Shown: positions 20,368 to 28,750 of the stretch, piece by piece | Position numbering within the stretch: the first letter of the stretch is position 1 | Layout of the letters: each line of letters opens with the position of its first letter | From: Wenxinia saemankumensis | Lineage (GTDB): Bacteria > Pseudomonadota > Alphaproteobacteria > Rhodobacterales > Rhodobacteraceae | Direction of reading: 5' to 3' | DNA length: 64,000 nt | Assembly: GCF_900141735.1 (NCBI RefSeq) | Contig: NZ_FQYO01000004.1 | Coordinates: 62,001-126,000 of the forward strand | Made by a program: the position numbers and the translations under genes | The notes under the pieces: generated by a model | What the model was told of the DNA's origin: nothing | The model's database searches: none | What the model saw: only the letters and a program-made list of their open reading frames with translations

Positions 20368-21006
20368 CTAAGCGGTTACGTTTTCATCTCGACACAAGAT
20401 GTCGTGGACCGGCCGGAACGAGCGCCTATGGTAAGGGGTCGCGCCGAGCGTCTGCAGGGCCGACCTGTGGCCTTTCGTCCCGTATCCCGCATTCGTCTCC
20501 CAGCCGTAGCCGGGGAAGTGTTGCGCGAGTTCCACCATGTGCGCGTCGCGCCATGTTTTTGCCACGATCGAGGCCGCGGCGATCGAGACCGACCGGCCGT
20601 CCCCCCGCACAATCCCTTCGCAACCGCAGGGATTGTCGCGGGGCAGCAGCTTGCCGTCGATCAGGGCGTGGCAGGGCGCGACGGGCAGCGCCCGCAGCGC
20701 GCGGCACATCGCCAGGTGGCTGGCGCGCAGGATGTTGAGCGCGTCGATCTCTTCCACCGTGGCGATCCCGAGGCCGACCTGCGCGCAGGCCCGGATCTCC
20801 TCCGTCAGGGTCTCGCGCCGCTTCGCGCTCAGCGCCTTGCTGTCGGAGAGGCCGGCCGGCAGCCGCGCGGGGTCCAGGACGACCGCCGCGGCGACGACCG
20901 GCCCGGCCAGCGGGCCGCGGCCCACCTCGTCCACCCCCGCGACGATGCGGGCGCCGCGCGATAGCGCGGCCTGTTCGAAGGCGTAATGGGGGGTGGGCGG
21001 CGGCAT
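20368..21006 (-). CDS. rnhB: Ribonuclease HII
   Basis: Endonuclease that removes ribonucleotides and RNA from RNA-DNA hybrids, including single misincorporated ribonucleotides. The 212-residue product has the family core IVAGVDEVGRGPLAGPVVAA (Asp26, Glu27), the third acidic residue in HALIDGK (Asp117) and the later AAASIVAKTWRD region. The C-terminal GYGWETNAGYGTKGHR is also diagnostic. The stop lies about 105 bp before ccrM, and the intervening AT-rich tract (20350-20375) may hold the ccrM promoter. Confidence 0.95.
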   Translation of the reverse strand: MPPPTPHYAFEQAALSRGARIVAGVDEVGRGPLAGPVVAAAVVLDPARLPAGLSDSKALSAKRRETLTEEIRACAQVGLGIATVEEIDALNILRASHLAMCRALRALPVAPCHALIDGKLLPRDNPCGCEGIVRGDGRSVSIAAASIVAKTWRDAHMVELAQHFPGYGWETNAGYGTKGHRSALQTLGATPYHRRSFRPVHDILCRDENVTA

Positions 21007-21198
21007 GGCCCAAGATGTGCCCTTCCCGGGCGGGGCGGCGCAAGGGCCCCGATCTCACGATGCGGGGCGCCCCACCCGGATCGGCGCGATCGCCCTGCCC
21101 CTCAATGGTTTCGGGGGCGGCCGGCCCTTCGGCCGATCCGCCCCCGATCCCCGACGCGGTGACTGGGGCTCGTACCGCGCCGCTGCTCGACCCTTGCC

Positions 21199-21669
21199 TT
21201 AGCGCCGGTCGGCAACCTCGTATCCCTGTCCGGCCAGGCAATCCGGCCGGTATCCGCTGGCGATCCCCCCCTCGGGCCGCCGGACGATCACCCCGCAGGT
21301 CAGCGGCAGGTCCGACGCGACGGGCGAGCGCGCATCGAGGCAGTCGCCGTCGTACAGCGTCACCGCCCCGCCCGTGCTCGCCACCTGCCGCAGGCAGGAG
21401 GCGGGCAGCGCCGGGTCCGTCCCCCCGGCCGCCGGGGGCGGCGCGTCCGGCGGCACCGGAACCGGCGCCCGGGCGACCCGGTGCCGCCCGTCGTCCCGGC
21501 CGTCCCGCCGCGCCTCGTGGACGATCAGACCCGCGATCGCCAGCAGCGCCGCCCCCTGCACGAGCCGCGTCCGCCGCTCGTCCCGGTCGGCCTGCGCCGG
21601 CAGGGCGAGACCGAGGGCGAGGATCGCGGACAGCAATCCGGCCAGGGCCGTGCGCCGATGGGTTGTCAT
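21199..21669 (-). CDS. Exported protein of unknown function
   Basis: 156-residue protein that I do not recognise. A clear signal peptide (RTALAGLLSAILALGLALPA, cut after AQA) is followed by a charged segment, a second short hydrophobic stretch (GAALLAIAGLIVHEA), a proline-rich linker (VPVPPDAPPPAAGG) and a compact C-terminal domain with four cysteines that could form disulfides. It appears to be a periplasmic or anchored protein. It is divergent from the small exported protein at 21894, sharing a 224-bp region that contains nested palindromes. Confidence 0.6.
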   Translation of the reverse strand: MTTHRRTALAGLLSAILALGLALPAQADRDERRTRLVQGAALLAIAGLIVHEARRDGRDDGRHRVARAPVPVPPDAPPPAAGGTDPALPASCLRQVASTGGAVTLYDGDCLDARSPVASDLPLTCGVIVRRPEGGIASGYRPDCLAGQGYEVADRR

Positions 21670-21775
21670 GCGTCCTCTCCCGTTGTCCCGGACTGCGTTG
21701 CGGATCCGGCGGGCCCGTTGCCGGGGGCACGCCGTCGTGTCGGGACCGGAATTGGGGCCGGCCCGGGGGAACAGG

Positions 21776-21828
21776 CAATAGCGGCCGCTTGTTATCCGCT
21801 GACAGCGGGCCCAATGTGCCTGCTATTG
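21776..21828. promoter_or_regulatory. Nested inverted repeats in the divergent intergenic region
   Basis: Outer arms CAATAGC (21776-21782) and GCTATTG (21822-21828) enclose a perfect palindrome CCGCTG-A-CAGCGG (21796-21808). They lie between the divergent genes ending upstream at 21669 and starting at 21894. This could be an operator or an RNA stem-loop. Confidence 0.4.
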
Positions 21829-21893
21829 TATGACTTCACCGGCCGCGCCCATGGTCGGTCCTGCAAGACCCTCCAGCTCCGGACCGGCCGACA

Positions 21894-22175
21894 ATGCGCC
21901 TTCTGATCCTCTCGCTCCTCCTCGCGCTCGCCGCCGGCGCCGCCCGGGCCGAGTGCTACGCCGATTTCAAGGCCAAGCGGGACGACCCGCTCCGCCTGAT
22001 GTACGGTGTGAGCGAGGTGACGGGGGCGGATTGCTCGACCGGCGCCGCCGCCCAGCAATTGCAGCCGGTCCTCGCGGCCGACGGCTGGGAACTGCTCGAA
22101 GTCGTCGGGACCTTCGGCGCGGACGGACTGAACGAGAGGGAAGAGGATGCGGGAGAGTACTTTCTCCGCTACTGA
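21894..22175 (+). CDS. Small exported protein with two cysteines
   Basis: 93-residue protein with a clean signal peptide (MRLLILSLLLALAAGAARA) and a mature region of about 74 residues beginning ECYADF. Cys21 and Cys47 could form a disulfide. I do not recognise a named domain; similar short proteins are, as I recall, widespread in Rhodobacterales. Its 3' end overlaps the next gene by 29 bp, so translation is probably coupled to the membrane-anchored winged-helix protein. This makes a role as a periplasmic partner of that regulator conceivable, but it is inference. Confidence 0.65.
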   Translation: MRLLILSLLLALAAGAARAECYADFKAKRDDPLRLMYGVSEVTGADCSTGAAAQQLQPVLAADGWELLEVVGTFGADGLNEREEDAGEYFLRY

Positions 22176-22848
22176 GACGCGGGCCACCGGCAACAGGATC
22201 GTCGTCGGCGGCCTCGCGGCCATCGTGGCGATCCTGGCCGTCGCGGCCGTGCTGCTGTTCATCAACCTGCCGGACGCAAACGCCTTCAACGCGCGGGTCG
22301 AGCGGATCTTCGTCGAGAACGATTTCACGACGAATTCCGAGCTGCGCCTGCTCGAGATCCTGGCCCAGTCGGGCACGGCCTTCTCCGAGACCTTCGCCAG
22401 CTACCGGATCATCGTCTTCGTCCTGCTGGTCTTCGCCACGGCGCTGCTGATCGCGGCCATCGCGTTCCTGGTGATGCTGATCGCGCTGAACCGCCGCATG
22501 GGCCAGATCGAGCGGCAGGGGATCGAAGTGAACAGCCTGATGATCGCCCGGGACCAGAACGTGGTCTACCTGAACAATTTCGAGTTCAAGCTGACCGAGG
22601 CCGCGATCGAGACGCTCAGCGTCCTGGCCGAGGCGCGGCTCGACGACGAGGTGATGTCCGGCAGCCAGATCGAGGCGGTGATCTCGGGGCGCGATCCGTC
22701 GGATTGCGAGGAGGCGGCGGGCGCGACCCGGATCAAGCGGCTGCGTGATTCGCTGGGAAACCAGATGGTCTCGGAGCTGCTGGTGAAGAACATCGCGCGG
22801 CGCGGCTACATGCTGGCGATCGACAAGGACGTGATCCGCATGGTCTGA
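22147..22848 (+). CDS. Membrane-anchored protein with C-terminal winged-helix domain
   Basis: 233-residue protein with two N-terminal membrane helices (about residues 18-41 and 86-112) flanking a short periplasmic loop of some 45 residues. A cytoplasmic C-terminal region follows. That region ends with RIKRLRDSLGNQMVSELLVK and ARRGYMLAI, the spacing of the recognition helix and wing of OmpR/PhoB-type winged-helix domains. This suggests a one-component transmembrane regulator, like ToxR or CadC but with reversed domain order. The start at 22147 has GAGGGAAGAGG upstream and overlaps the small exported protein gene by 29 bp. DNA binding is not proven and the target genes are unknown. Confidence 0.65.
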   Translation: MRESTFSATETRATGNRIVVGGLAAIVAILAVAAVLLFINLPDANAFNARVERIFVENDFTTNSELRLLEILAQSGTAFSETFASYRIIVFVLLVFATALLIAAIAFLVMLIALNRRMGQIERQGIEVNSLMIARDQNVVYLNNFEFKLTEAAIETLSVLAEARLDDEVMSGSQIEAVISGRDPSDCEEAAGATRIKRLRDSLGNQMVSELLVKNIARRGYMLAIDKDVIRMV

Positions 22849-22870
22849 CGGACCTGCCCGCCGCCGGGCG

Positions 22871-23218
22871 CTACTGCACGTCGAGGTAGCCGGGATCGGC
22901 GCGGCGCCAGAAATGCAGCAGGTCCCCCGCCCGAGCCGGGCTCTGACCCATCGCCTGGATCGCGTGGATGTCGGCCGAGATCAGCGCCGACAATCGGTAG
23001 CCCAGGGGCACCACGGGATCGTGGTTGGCCGCGTCCCGGAACGTGTCCTCGATCAGCGCGGTCGCCGAGGTGAGGGCGAAGCTGATCGCATGCGCGCTCT
23101 CGTCGGGCCAACGATGGGCCAGATCGCGCACCACGCGGCGACGCCGCAACGGCTCGCCGGAGAGCAGCGCCTCCATGGCGAACTCGATCATCTCGTCCAG
23201 TATCGCGCTCCGTTCCAT
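22871..23218 (-). CDS. Hypothetical protein
   Basis: 115-residue soluble protein that I do not recognise. It is mostly helical by eye, begins MERSAILDEMIEFAMEALLS, and has a conserved-looking central segment PLRRRRVVRDLAHRWPDE. There is no signal peptide, membrane helix or catalytic motif. It converges with the winged-helix gene with 22 bp between stops. Its start is followed upstream by a 333-bp AT-richer region that may contain its promoter. Codon use matches neighbouring genes. Confidence 0.5.
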   Translation of the reverse strand: MERSAILDEMIEFAMEALLSGEPLRRRRVVRDLAHRWPDESAHAISFALTSATALIEDTFRDAANHDPVVPLGYRLSALISADIHAIQAMGQSPARAGDLLHFWRRADPGYLDVQ

Positions 23219-23551
23219 TATCGCTCATCCTCGTTGCACCGCAGGATGACCCCCGAGATACCGCTTCAGTTCCATTATTCAGTAACGTGGACATACTCGG
23301 CACGGACGAACAACAGGACTTGTCTCAAGGATAACATCGCGTTGCCCCGAGGCATTTTGTCCGACAATCCGACGACGCCCCGATCGGCGGACGACGCCGG
23401 ACAGCTGTCACCTGCTCGAGTTAAGCGGTATCTCGCCTCCTCACGCAAGGGCAGGTTTCCCGGACTGGCCCAGTCCGTCCTGCCCCCTCCCACGGGGCAG
23501 GGTGCCGCTTGCCCTGCCACAGGCACCACCACTGGTACCGGCACCGCGGCG
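23219..23551. other. Intergenic region, relatively AT-rich, no gene seen
   Basis: 333 bp upstream of the hypothetical gene at 22871 and downstream of the beta-oxidation operon, both on the minus strand. It has a lower GC content than most of the window (around 23260-23360). A hairpin GGCAGGG...CCCTGCC at 23496-23518, just past the operon stop, may end its transcript but has no T-run. I found no convincing protein or RNA gene. Confidence 0.4.
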
Positions 23552-25390
23552 TCAGGACCCGGCCGACGGGCCCGGCCCCGAGCGTGCCTCGCGTCTCAGG
23601 GCGCCCTTCAGCGCCAGCCCGGCCGGGCGCCAGGTTCCCGGGGCGAAGCCCATCCGCCGCATCGCCCCGGCATCGACGTCGCCGCGACGGAAGACCGCGT
23701 CGCGCAGCAGCCGCGCCCGGCCTGCCCAGCTCGCGCTCTCCCTGCGGAGCGTCGCCAGAGCGGGAAGGAGGCGACGCTCCACGTCGTCGAAATCGGTGCC
23801 GAGCGGGAAGTCGGGCAGCCGGTGCGCGAAGGGGGCGAGCCAGGCCTCCAGCCGCACGGGCGTGTTCTGCCGCGCCGCCTCCGGCAGGACGTAGTCCTGA
23901 GGCAGCTTGCCGGCCGACTTCGCACGGGCGACCAGCCCCTCCTGGAACCGGCTGTCGGCGATTCCGATCAGGGCGGCGATCACCTCGGCATCGGATCGTC
24001 CCCCGAGATCCGCGATCCCGTATTCGCTGACAACGATGTCGCGCATGTGGCGCGGCACGGTCGTCGTCTCCACCGACCAGACGATGTTGCTCTCGACCCG
24101 CCCGCCCGACATACGGGTCGCCGGAACGGTGATGATCGAGCGGCCGTCGCGCAGGGCCATCGCCTGCTCGACGAAGTTGAACTGCCCGCCGACACCGCTG
24201 ACGACCTGCCCGTCCGCGACCGTGTCGGACATCACGTCGCCGAGGAGCGAGACCTTCATCGCTCCGTTGACGAAGCGGGCGCCGGAGCGGGCGGCGCGCC
24301 GGCCCGCCTCGTCCCCGTAGAGCGTGTTGGTGAAGCTGACGGGCCGCATCGCGATCCGGTCCCGCCGGTCGCGGGGCATCTCGCGCAGGCGGCGGTAGAA
24401 GTCGCGCGTGTCGACGAAGAATCCCGCATTGACCGCGATGCCGTCGACCTCGCGTTTCACCACCCCGGCCTCGAACAGCGCGAGCAGGCCGCCGACGAGC
24501 ATCTCGGTCACGACGTGCAGGCCCGTGTCGAAGGGCCCCGTGGCGGCCGACGGAACGGGAAAGGGACAGGTCACCCGGATCGCGCCGTCTTCGCCCCGAT
24601 GGCGCAGGATCAGGGCATGGGCCACCGCATCGCCGATCGCGCCGATGCCGATCTGCAGCGTGCCGCCATCCGCGACGAGACCCGCCACGTGCAGCCCGAT
24701 CGCATGGGCGGGCCGCTCCACCGGGCGCTTGACCGCCGAGAAGAGCTCGTAGCCGTCCCTCGGGCGCAGGCGCACCGCGAAGTCGCCGGCGGGCCGGATC
24801 GCCCCCTCCCCGTCGAGGAAGGGCATCTGCGGATGCACTTCGGCCACGGCGACGAAGTCCAGGGCTCCCGCGTCGCGCATCCGGAACAGGTCGGTCGAGA
24901 TGTCGGTATTCGAGGACAGGCTGATCGATTCCCCTTCTTCCGCGACCAGCTGGGCGACGACGTTCGGCCGGCGCGAGACGAGGACATGCAGCGCGTCGGT
25001 GTAGTTCGCCGAGACATAGGACTGCTGTGCGCCCTCGTGCCTCAGCCAGTTGCCCGCCATGAAGAAGAATTCCGAGACGGTGACGTTGGCCGGCAGGGTG
25101 CCGTCCCGCAGCATCCGGGCATAGAGCAGGTCGGGATAGGCGCCGAACAGGCGGTCGCGGGCGGGGCCGAGGAACCGCCGCTCCATGTCGTCGGCCGGAT
25201 CCGGCACTTCCAGCGTCAGCGCGGTGAAGATGTCGAGGCGGATCGACGGATCGTCCCGCGCCAATCGGACCAGCGCATTGACGAACCGCACCGGCTTTCC
25301 GAGGCCGAGAGGCAGGGCGAGGCGGATCTCGCCCCCGGTAAGGCGCACCGCCTCGTGCGCGGCCGCGTCGGGATCCGTCATCCACGGCAT
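23552..25390 (-). CDS. Acetyl-CoA hydrolase/transferase family protein
   Basis: 612-residue CoA-transferase-like enzyme with the family C-terminal domain. The segment VVSGVGGQFNFVEQAMAL is the typical glycine-rich region, followed by SNIVWSVETTTVPRHMRDIVVSEYGIADL. Such enzymes exchange or release CoA from short acyl-CoAs, including acetyl- and succinyl-CoA. It is the last gene of a four-gene fatty acid degradation operon, starting 7 bp after the fadJ-like stop. A role in handling the acetyl-CoA or an acyl-CoA released by beta-oxidation is likely. The start at 25390 (MPWMTDPD) could instead be the ATG three codons later. The exact substrate is not determinable. Confidence 0.85.
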   Translation of the reverse strand: MPWMTDPDAAAHEAVRLTGGEIRLALPLGLGKPVRFVNALVRLARDDPSIRLDIFTALTLEVPDPADDMERRFLGPARDRLFGAYPDLLYARMLRDGTLPANVTVSEFFFMAGNWLRHEGAQQSYVSANYTDALHVLVSRRPNVVAQLVAEEGESISLSSNTDISTDLFRMRDAGALDFVAVAEVHPQMPFLDGEGAIRPAGDFAVRLRPRDGYELFSAVKRPVERPAHAIGLHVAGLVADGGTLQIGIGAIGDAVAHALILRHRGEDGAIRVTCPFPVPSAATGPFDTGLHVVTEMLVGGLLALFEAGVVKREVDGIAVNAGFFVDTRDFYRRLREMPRDRRDRIAMRPVSFTNTLYGDEAGRRAARSGARFVNGAMKVSLLGDVMSDTVADGQVVSGVGGQFNFVEQAMALRDGRSIITVPATRMSGGRVESNIVWSVETTTVPRHMRDIVVSEYGIADLGGRSDAEVIAALIGIADSRFQEGLVARAKSAGKLPQDYVLPEAARQNTPVRLEAWLAPFAHRLPDFPLGTDFDDVERRLLPALATLRRESASWAGRARLLRDAVFRRGDVDAGAMRRMGFAPGTWRPAGLALKGALRREARSGPGPSAGS

Positions 25391-25397
25391 GGTCGTC

Positions 25398-27467
25398 TCA
25401 GATGTCGGACCAGCCCGGATCGGGGGCGAAGCGCGGGCCGTGCCGATCCGCCAGCTCGGCCAGCCGGTCCCGCACCTTCCCCGTTCCACGGGCCCGAGCA
25501 TAATGCATCGGGCCGCCCCGGAACGGCGCGAAGCCGGTGGCGAAGATCATCGCCCCGTCGATCTCGTCCTCGTCCCGGGCGACGCCCTTCCGCAGGCATT
25601 CGACGCAGCCGTCGAGCATCGGCAGGATCAGCCGGTCGGTCAGGTCGTCCGGCCCCCCCTCCTGCGGGTCCGGGCGGGGGGTGCCGTCCGACCAGTCGTA
25701 GAAGCCCCGCCCCGCCTTCTTGCCGGTCTCGCCCGCCTCGACCTTGCGCCGCAGCCGGTCGCTGATCGCGGGCATCGGCTTGTCGAGGCTCGATTTCAGG
25801 CTCTCGGCAACGTGCAGGCAGATGTCGAGGCCGACCTGATCGGCCAGCGCGACCGGCCCCATCGGCATGCCGAACTTGATGGCGGCGCGGTCGATCACCG
25901 CCTTGTCGACGCCCTCGTCCATCAGCACCATCGCCTCCATCAGGTAGGGCGTGAGCGCCCGGTTCACGAGGAAGCCGGGATAATCGGTGACGGGCACTGG
26001 CAACCGGTCGATGACGCCGCAGAAGGCGCGCAGCCGGTCGATGACCGCGTTCTCGGTCCCGTCATGGCGGACGATTTCGACCAGCTGCATCTTCGAGACC
26101 GGGTTGAAGAAATGCAGGCCCGCGAACCGCTCGGGCCGCTGCAGCGAGCCCCGCAGCTCGGCGAGGCGCAGGCTCGACGTGTTGCTGGCGAGGATCGCAC
26201 CGTCCTTCATTCCCGCCTCGGCCTGCGCGTAGATCTTCGCCTTGAGTTCGGAATCCTCCGGCACGGCCTCGACGACCAGATCGGCGCGTCGCAGGCCGTA
26301 TCCGTTCGGATCGGGCATCAGCCGGTCGAGCGCGTCGCGCGTCTCGGGGCCGGTCAGGTGCTTGTCCTTGCAGACCTTCTCCGCCGCCTTCACCGCGCGG
26401 GCGAGCGGCGCGAGCTCCAGATCGGCCAGCGTCACCCGCTTGCCGCGGATCGCGGCCCAGGCGGCGATCTCGGCCCCCATCTCTCCGCCGCCGATCACGT
26501 GGACATGAGCGATGCCGTCCTCCCCCTTGGCCCCGGCCTTCAGCCCCTGCCGCAGGAAGAAGACCCGCCGCAGGTTCCGCGACGCCTCGGAGGAGAGCAG
26601 CGCGGCGAAGCTCTCGATCTCGGCCCGCTGCATCGCTCGCGGATCGTCGCCATGCTCTTCCCAGAGATCGATCAGCGCATGGGGCGCGGGATAATGCGCC
26701 TTGGGCGCCTTCTTCTCCGTTTCGGCCCGCATCCGACGCGCGGCGAGGCCGCGGGCGGTGCCGGATTGCAGGGCGCGGGCCTTCAGCCCTTTCGACCGGG
26801 AGGGGCCGTCGCCGTCCAGCACGCCCCGGACGGCGTTGAGGACGTGCCGCTCCTCCACCACGAGGTCGACGATGCCGAGCGACTTCGCCCGCTTCGTATG
26901 CGCGGTCTTGCCCGTCAGCATCATCGTCATCGCCTCGAGCGGATCGATCAGCGCGGGCAGTCGCACCGTCCCGCCAAGGCCGGGATGCAGGCCGAGATTC
27001 ACCTCCGGAAAGCCGAACGACGCGCCGTCGATGGCGATGCGATGGTCGCAGGCCAGGGCGATCTCGAACCCCGCGCCCAGCGCCGCGCCATGCACCACCG
27101 CGATGGTCGGGCAGGACAGCGCCTCCAGCCGGTCGAGCACGGCGTGCCCCTGCCGCAGCAGGTCGGCCGCGCCCTCGTCCGACATCTCGGCGAAGCCGCC
27201 GATATCGGCCCCCGCCGCGAAGCCGCCCGTCTTGGCAGAGCGGAGGACGACCGCGCGGGGGGTGTCGCCCTCGAGCCGCGCGATCTCCTCGTCCAGCGCC
27301 TCGATCACGCCTCGCGAGACGGTGTTGGTCGTGCTGCCTTCGCGGTCGAGGACCAGCCAGACGATCCCGTCCGCCTCGGCCCGCCGCCAGGGATGGCCCT
27401 CCGCCCCTGCCGCGGGGCCGAGTTCGAGCTTCGTCGCTCCGAGATGGTCGAGCACGGGCCGGGTCAT
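25398..27467 (-). CDS. fadJ: Multifunctional fatty acid oxidation protein (enoyl-CoA hydratase / 3-hydroxyacyl-CoA dehydrogenase)
   Basis: 689-residue FadB/FadJ-type enzyme. The N-terminal crotonase domain (about 20-200) has the oxyanion-hole segments GFAAGADI and HGAALGAGFEIALACDHR with the catalytic glutamates of the hydratase. The NAD-binding domain opens VHVIGGGEMGAEIAAWAA (about 320), and the dehydrogenase core includes FAGLHFFNPVSKMQLVEIV with the catalytic histidine, then two C-terminal HAD helical domains. It converts 2-enoyl-CoA to 3-ketoacyl-CoA, which passes to the thiolase. The ATG overlaps the thiolase stop (ATGA), and the downstream hydrolase follows after 7 bp. Confidence 0.93.
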   Translation of the reverse strand: MTRPVLDHLGATKLELGPAAGAEGHPWRRAEADGIVWLVLDREGSTTNTVSRGVIEALDEEIARLEGDTPRAVVLRSAKTGGFAAGADIGGFAEMSDEGAADLLRQGHAVLDRLEALSCPTIAVVHGAALGAGFEIALACDHRIAIDGASFGFPEVNLGLHPGLGGTVRLPALIDPLEAMTMMLTGKTAHTKRAKSLGIVDLVVEERHVLNAVRGVLDGDGPSRSKGLKARALQSGTARGLAARRMRAETEKKAPKAHYPAPHALIDLWEEHGDDPRAMQRAEIESFAALLSSEASRNLRRVFFLRQGLKAGAKGEDGIAHVHVIGGGEMGAEIAAWAAIRGKRVTLADLELAPLARAVKAAEKVCKDKHLTGPETRDALDRLMPDPNGYGLRRADLVVEAVPEDSELKAKIYAQAEAGMKDGAILASNTSSLRLAELRGSLQRPERFAGLHFFNPVSKMQLVEIVRHDGTENAVIDRLRAFCGVIDRLPVPVTDYPGFLVNRALTPYLMEAMVLMDEGVDKAVIDRAAIKFGMPMGPVALADQVGLDICLHVAESLKSSLDKPMPAISDRLRRKVEAGETGKKAGRGFYDWSDGTPRPDPQEGGPDDLTDRLILPMLDGCVECLRKGVARDEDEIDGAMIFATGFAPFRGGPMHYARARGTGKVRDRLAELADRHGPRFAPDPGWSDI

Positions 27468-28750
27468 CGCACCGCCTCCAGCAGCATGGCGCCGCCGAGG
27501 CCGCCGCCGATGCATTCCGTCGCGATCCCGCGCGTCCCGCCGGTGCGCTTCAGCGCGTTGGCGAGATGCAGCACGATCCTGTTGCCGCTCGTTCCGACCG
27601 GATGACCGAGCGAGATCGCCCCGCCGTCGATGTTCAGCCGGTCGCGGTCGATCCGTCCGAAGGCGCCGTCGAGGCCCAGCACCTCGCGGCAGAACTCCGC
27701 GTCGTCCCAGGCGGCGAGGCAGGCCAGCACCTGTGCGGCGAAGGCCTCGTTCAGCTCCCACAGGTCGATGTCGCCGAGGTCGAGGTCGTGCCGCCGCGCG
27801 AGCGGGGTGGAGGCCAGGACCGGCCCCAGCCCCATGACGGACGGGTCGAGCGCGGCCCATTCGCTGTCGACGACCTTGGCCAGCGGGGTGAGGCCGTGCG
27901 CCTCGACCGCCGCTTCCGAGGCGAGGATCGTCCAGCTCGCCCCGTCGGTGATCTGGCTGGAATTGCCGGCCGTCACGCGCCCGTAGGGCGGCTCGAAGGC
28001 GGGCTTCGGCTTGGCAAGACCCCCGAGATCGCTGTCCGGGCGCACGCCGTCGTCGTGATCGTAGGCCTCCCCCCCGCGCGAGAAGGCGGGCTGCACCTCG
28101 TCCTCGAGCCAGCCCTCGCGCTGCGCGCGGGCGAGGCGGTGGTGACTCTCCATCGCGTAGGTGTCCGCCGCCTTGCGGTCGATGTCGAAGCGGTGGGACA
28201 GCACCTCGGCGGTCTGGCCCATGTTCAGCTTGGTGATCGGGTCGGTCAGCCCCCGCTCCAGCCCGACGACGGGCTTGAGGAAGTCCGGCCGCAGCCCGCC
28301 CAACGCCTTGGCCTGGTCGAGCGGCCCCTTGGCCGAGGCCATCCTGCCGAACCATTCCACCGCGCCCTGCCGCAGGACGAGCGGCGCATGGCTCAGCGCC
28401 TCGGTCCCGCCCGCGAGGATCATCTCGTGCGACCCCTCGCGGATGTAGCGATAGGCGGTGTCGATCGACTGCATGCCCGAACCGCAATTGATCTGCACGG
28501 TGAAGGCGACCTTGTCCTCGCCGAGGCCGAGCCGGAGGGCGGCGACCCGGGCGGGATTCATCTCGTCCGAGATCACGTTGACGCAGCCGAGGATGACGAG
28601 GTCGATCAGGGCGGGGTCGAAGCCCTGCCGCGCCAGCAGCGGCCGGCCGCACTGCACGGCGAGGTCGACGGGCGTGAACGGGCCGGGCTTGCCCCGCGCC
28701 TTGAGGAAGGGCGTGCGCGCCCCGTCGACGAGGTAGACGGGCCGGGTCAT
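27464..28750 (-). CDS. fadI: Acetyl-CoA C-acyltransferase (3-ketoacyl-CoA thiolase, FadI type)
   Basis: 428-residue thiolase performing the final cleavage of beta-oxidation. The nucleophilic cysteine is in QINCGSGMQSI (Cys89). The catalytic histidine is in the GGAISLGHPVGTSG loop and the second cysteine in ATECIGGGLGGAM. WELNEAFAAQ is also characteristic. The length and the coupling to fadJ support the FadI-type complex. Starts overlap stops by four bases on both sides: the ATG with the acyl-CoA dehydrogenase stop, and the TGA with the fadJ start. Confidence 0.93.
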   Translation of the reverse strand: MTRPVYLVDGARTPFLKARGKPGPFTPVDLAVQCGRPLLARQGFDPALIDLVILGCVNVISDEMNPARVAALRLGLGEDKVAFTVQINCGSGMQSIDTAYRYIREGSHEMILAGGTEALSHAPLVLRQGAVEWFGRMASAKGPLDQAKALGGLRPDFLKPVVGLERGLTDPITKLNMGQTAEVLSHRFDIDRKAADTYAMESHHRLARAQREGWLEDEVQPAFSRGGEAYDHDDGVRPDSDLGGLAKPKPAFEPPYGRVTAGNSSQITDGASWTILASEAAVEAHGLTPLAKVVDSEWAALDPSVMGLGPVLASTPLARRHDLDLGDIDLWELNEAFAAQVLACLAAWDDAEFCREVLGLDGAFGRIDRDRLNIDGGAISLGHPVGTSGNRIVLHLANALKRTGGTRGIATECIGGGLGGAMLLEAVR

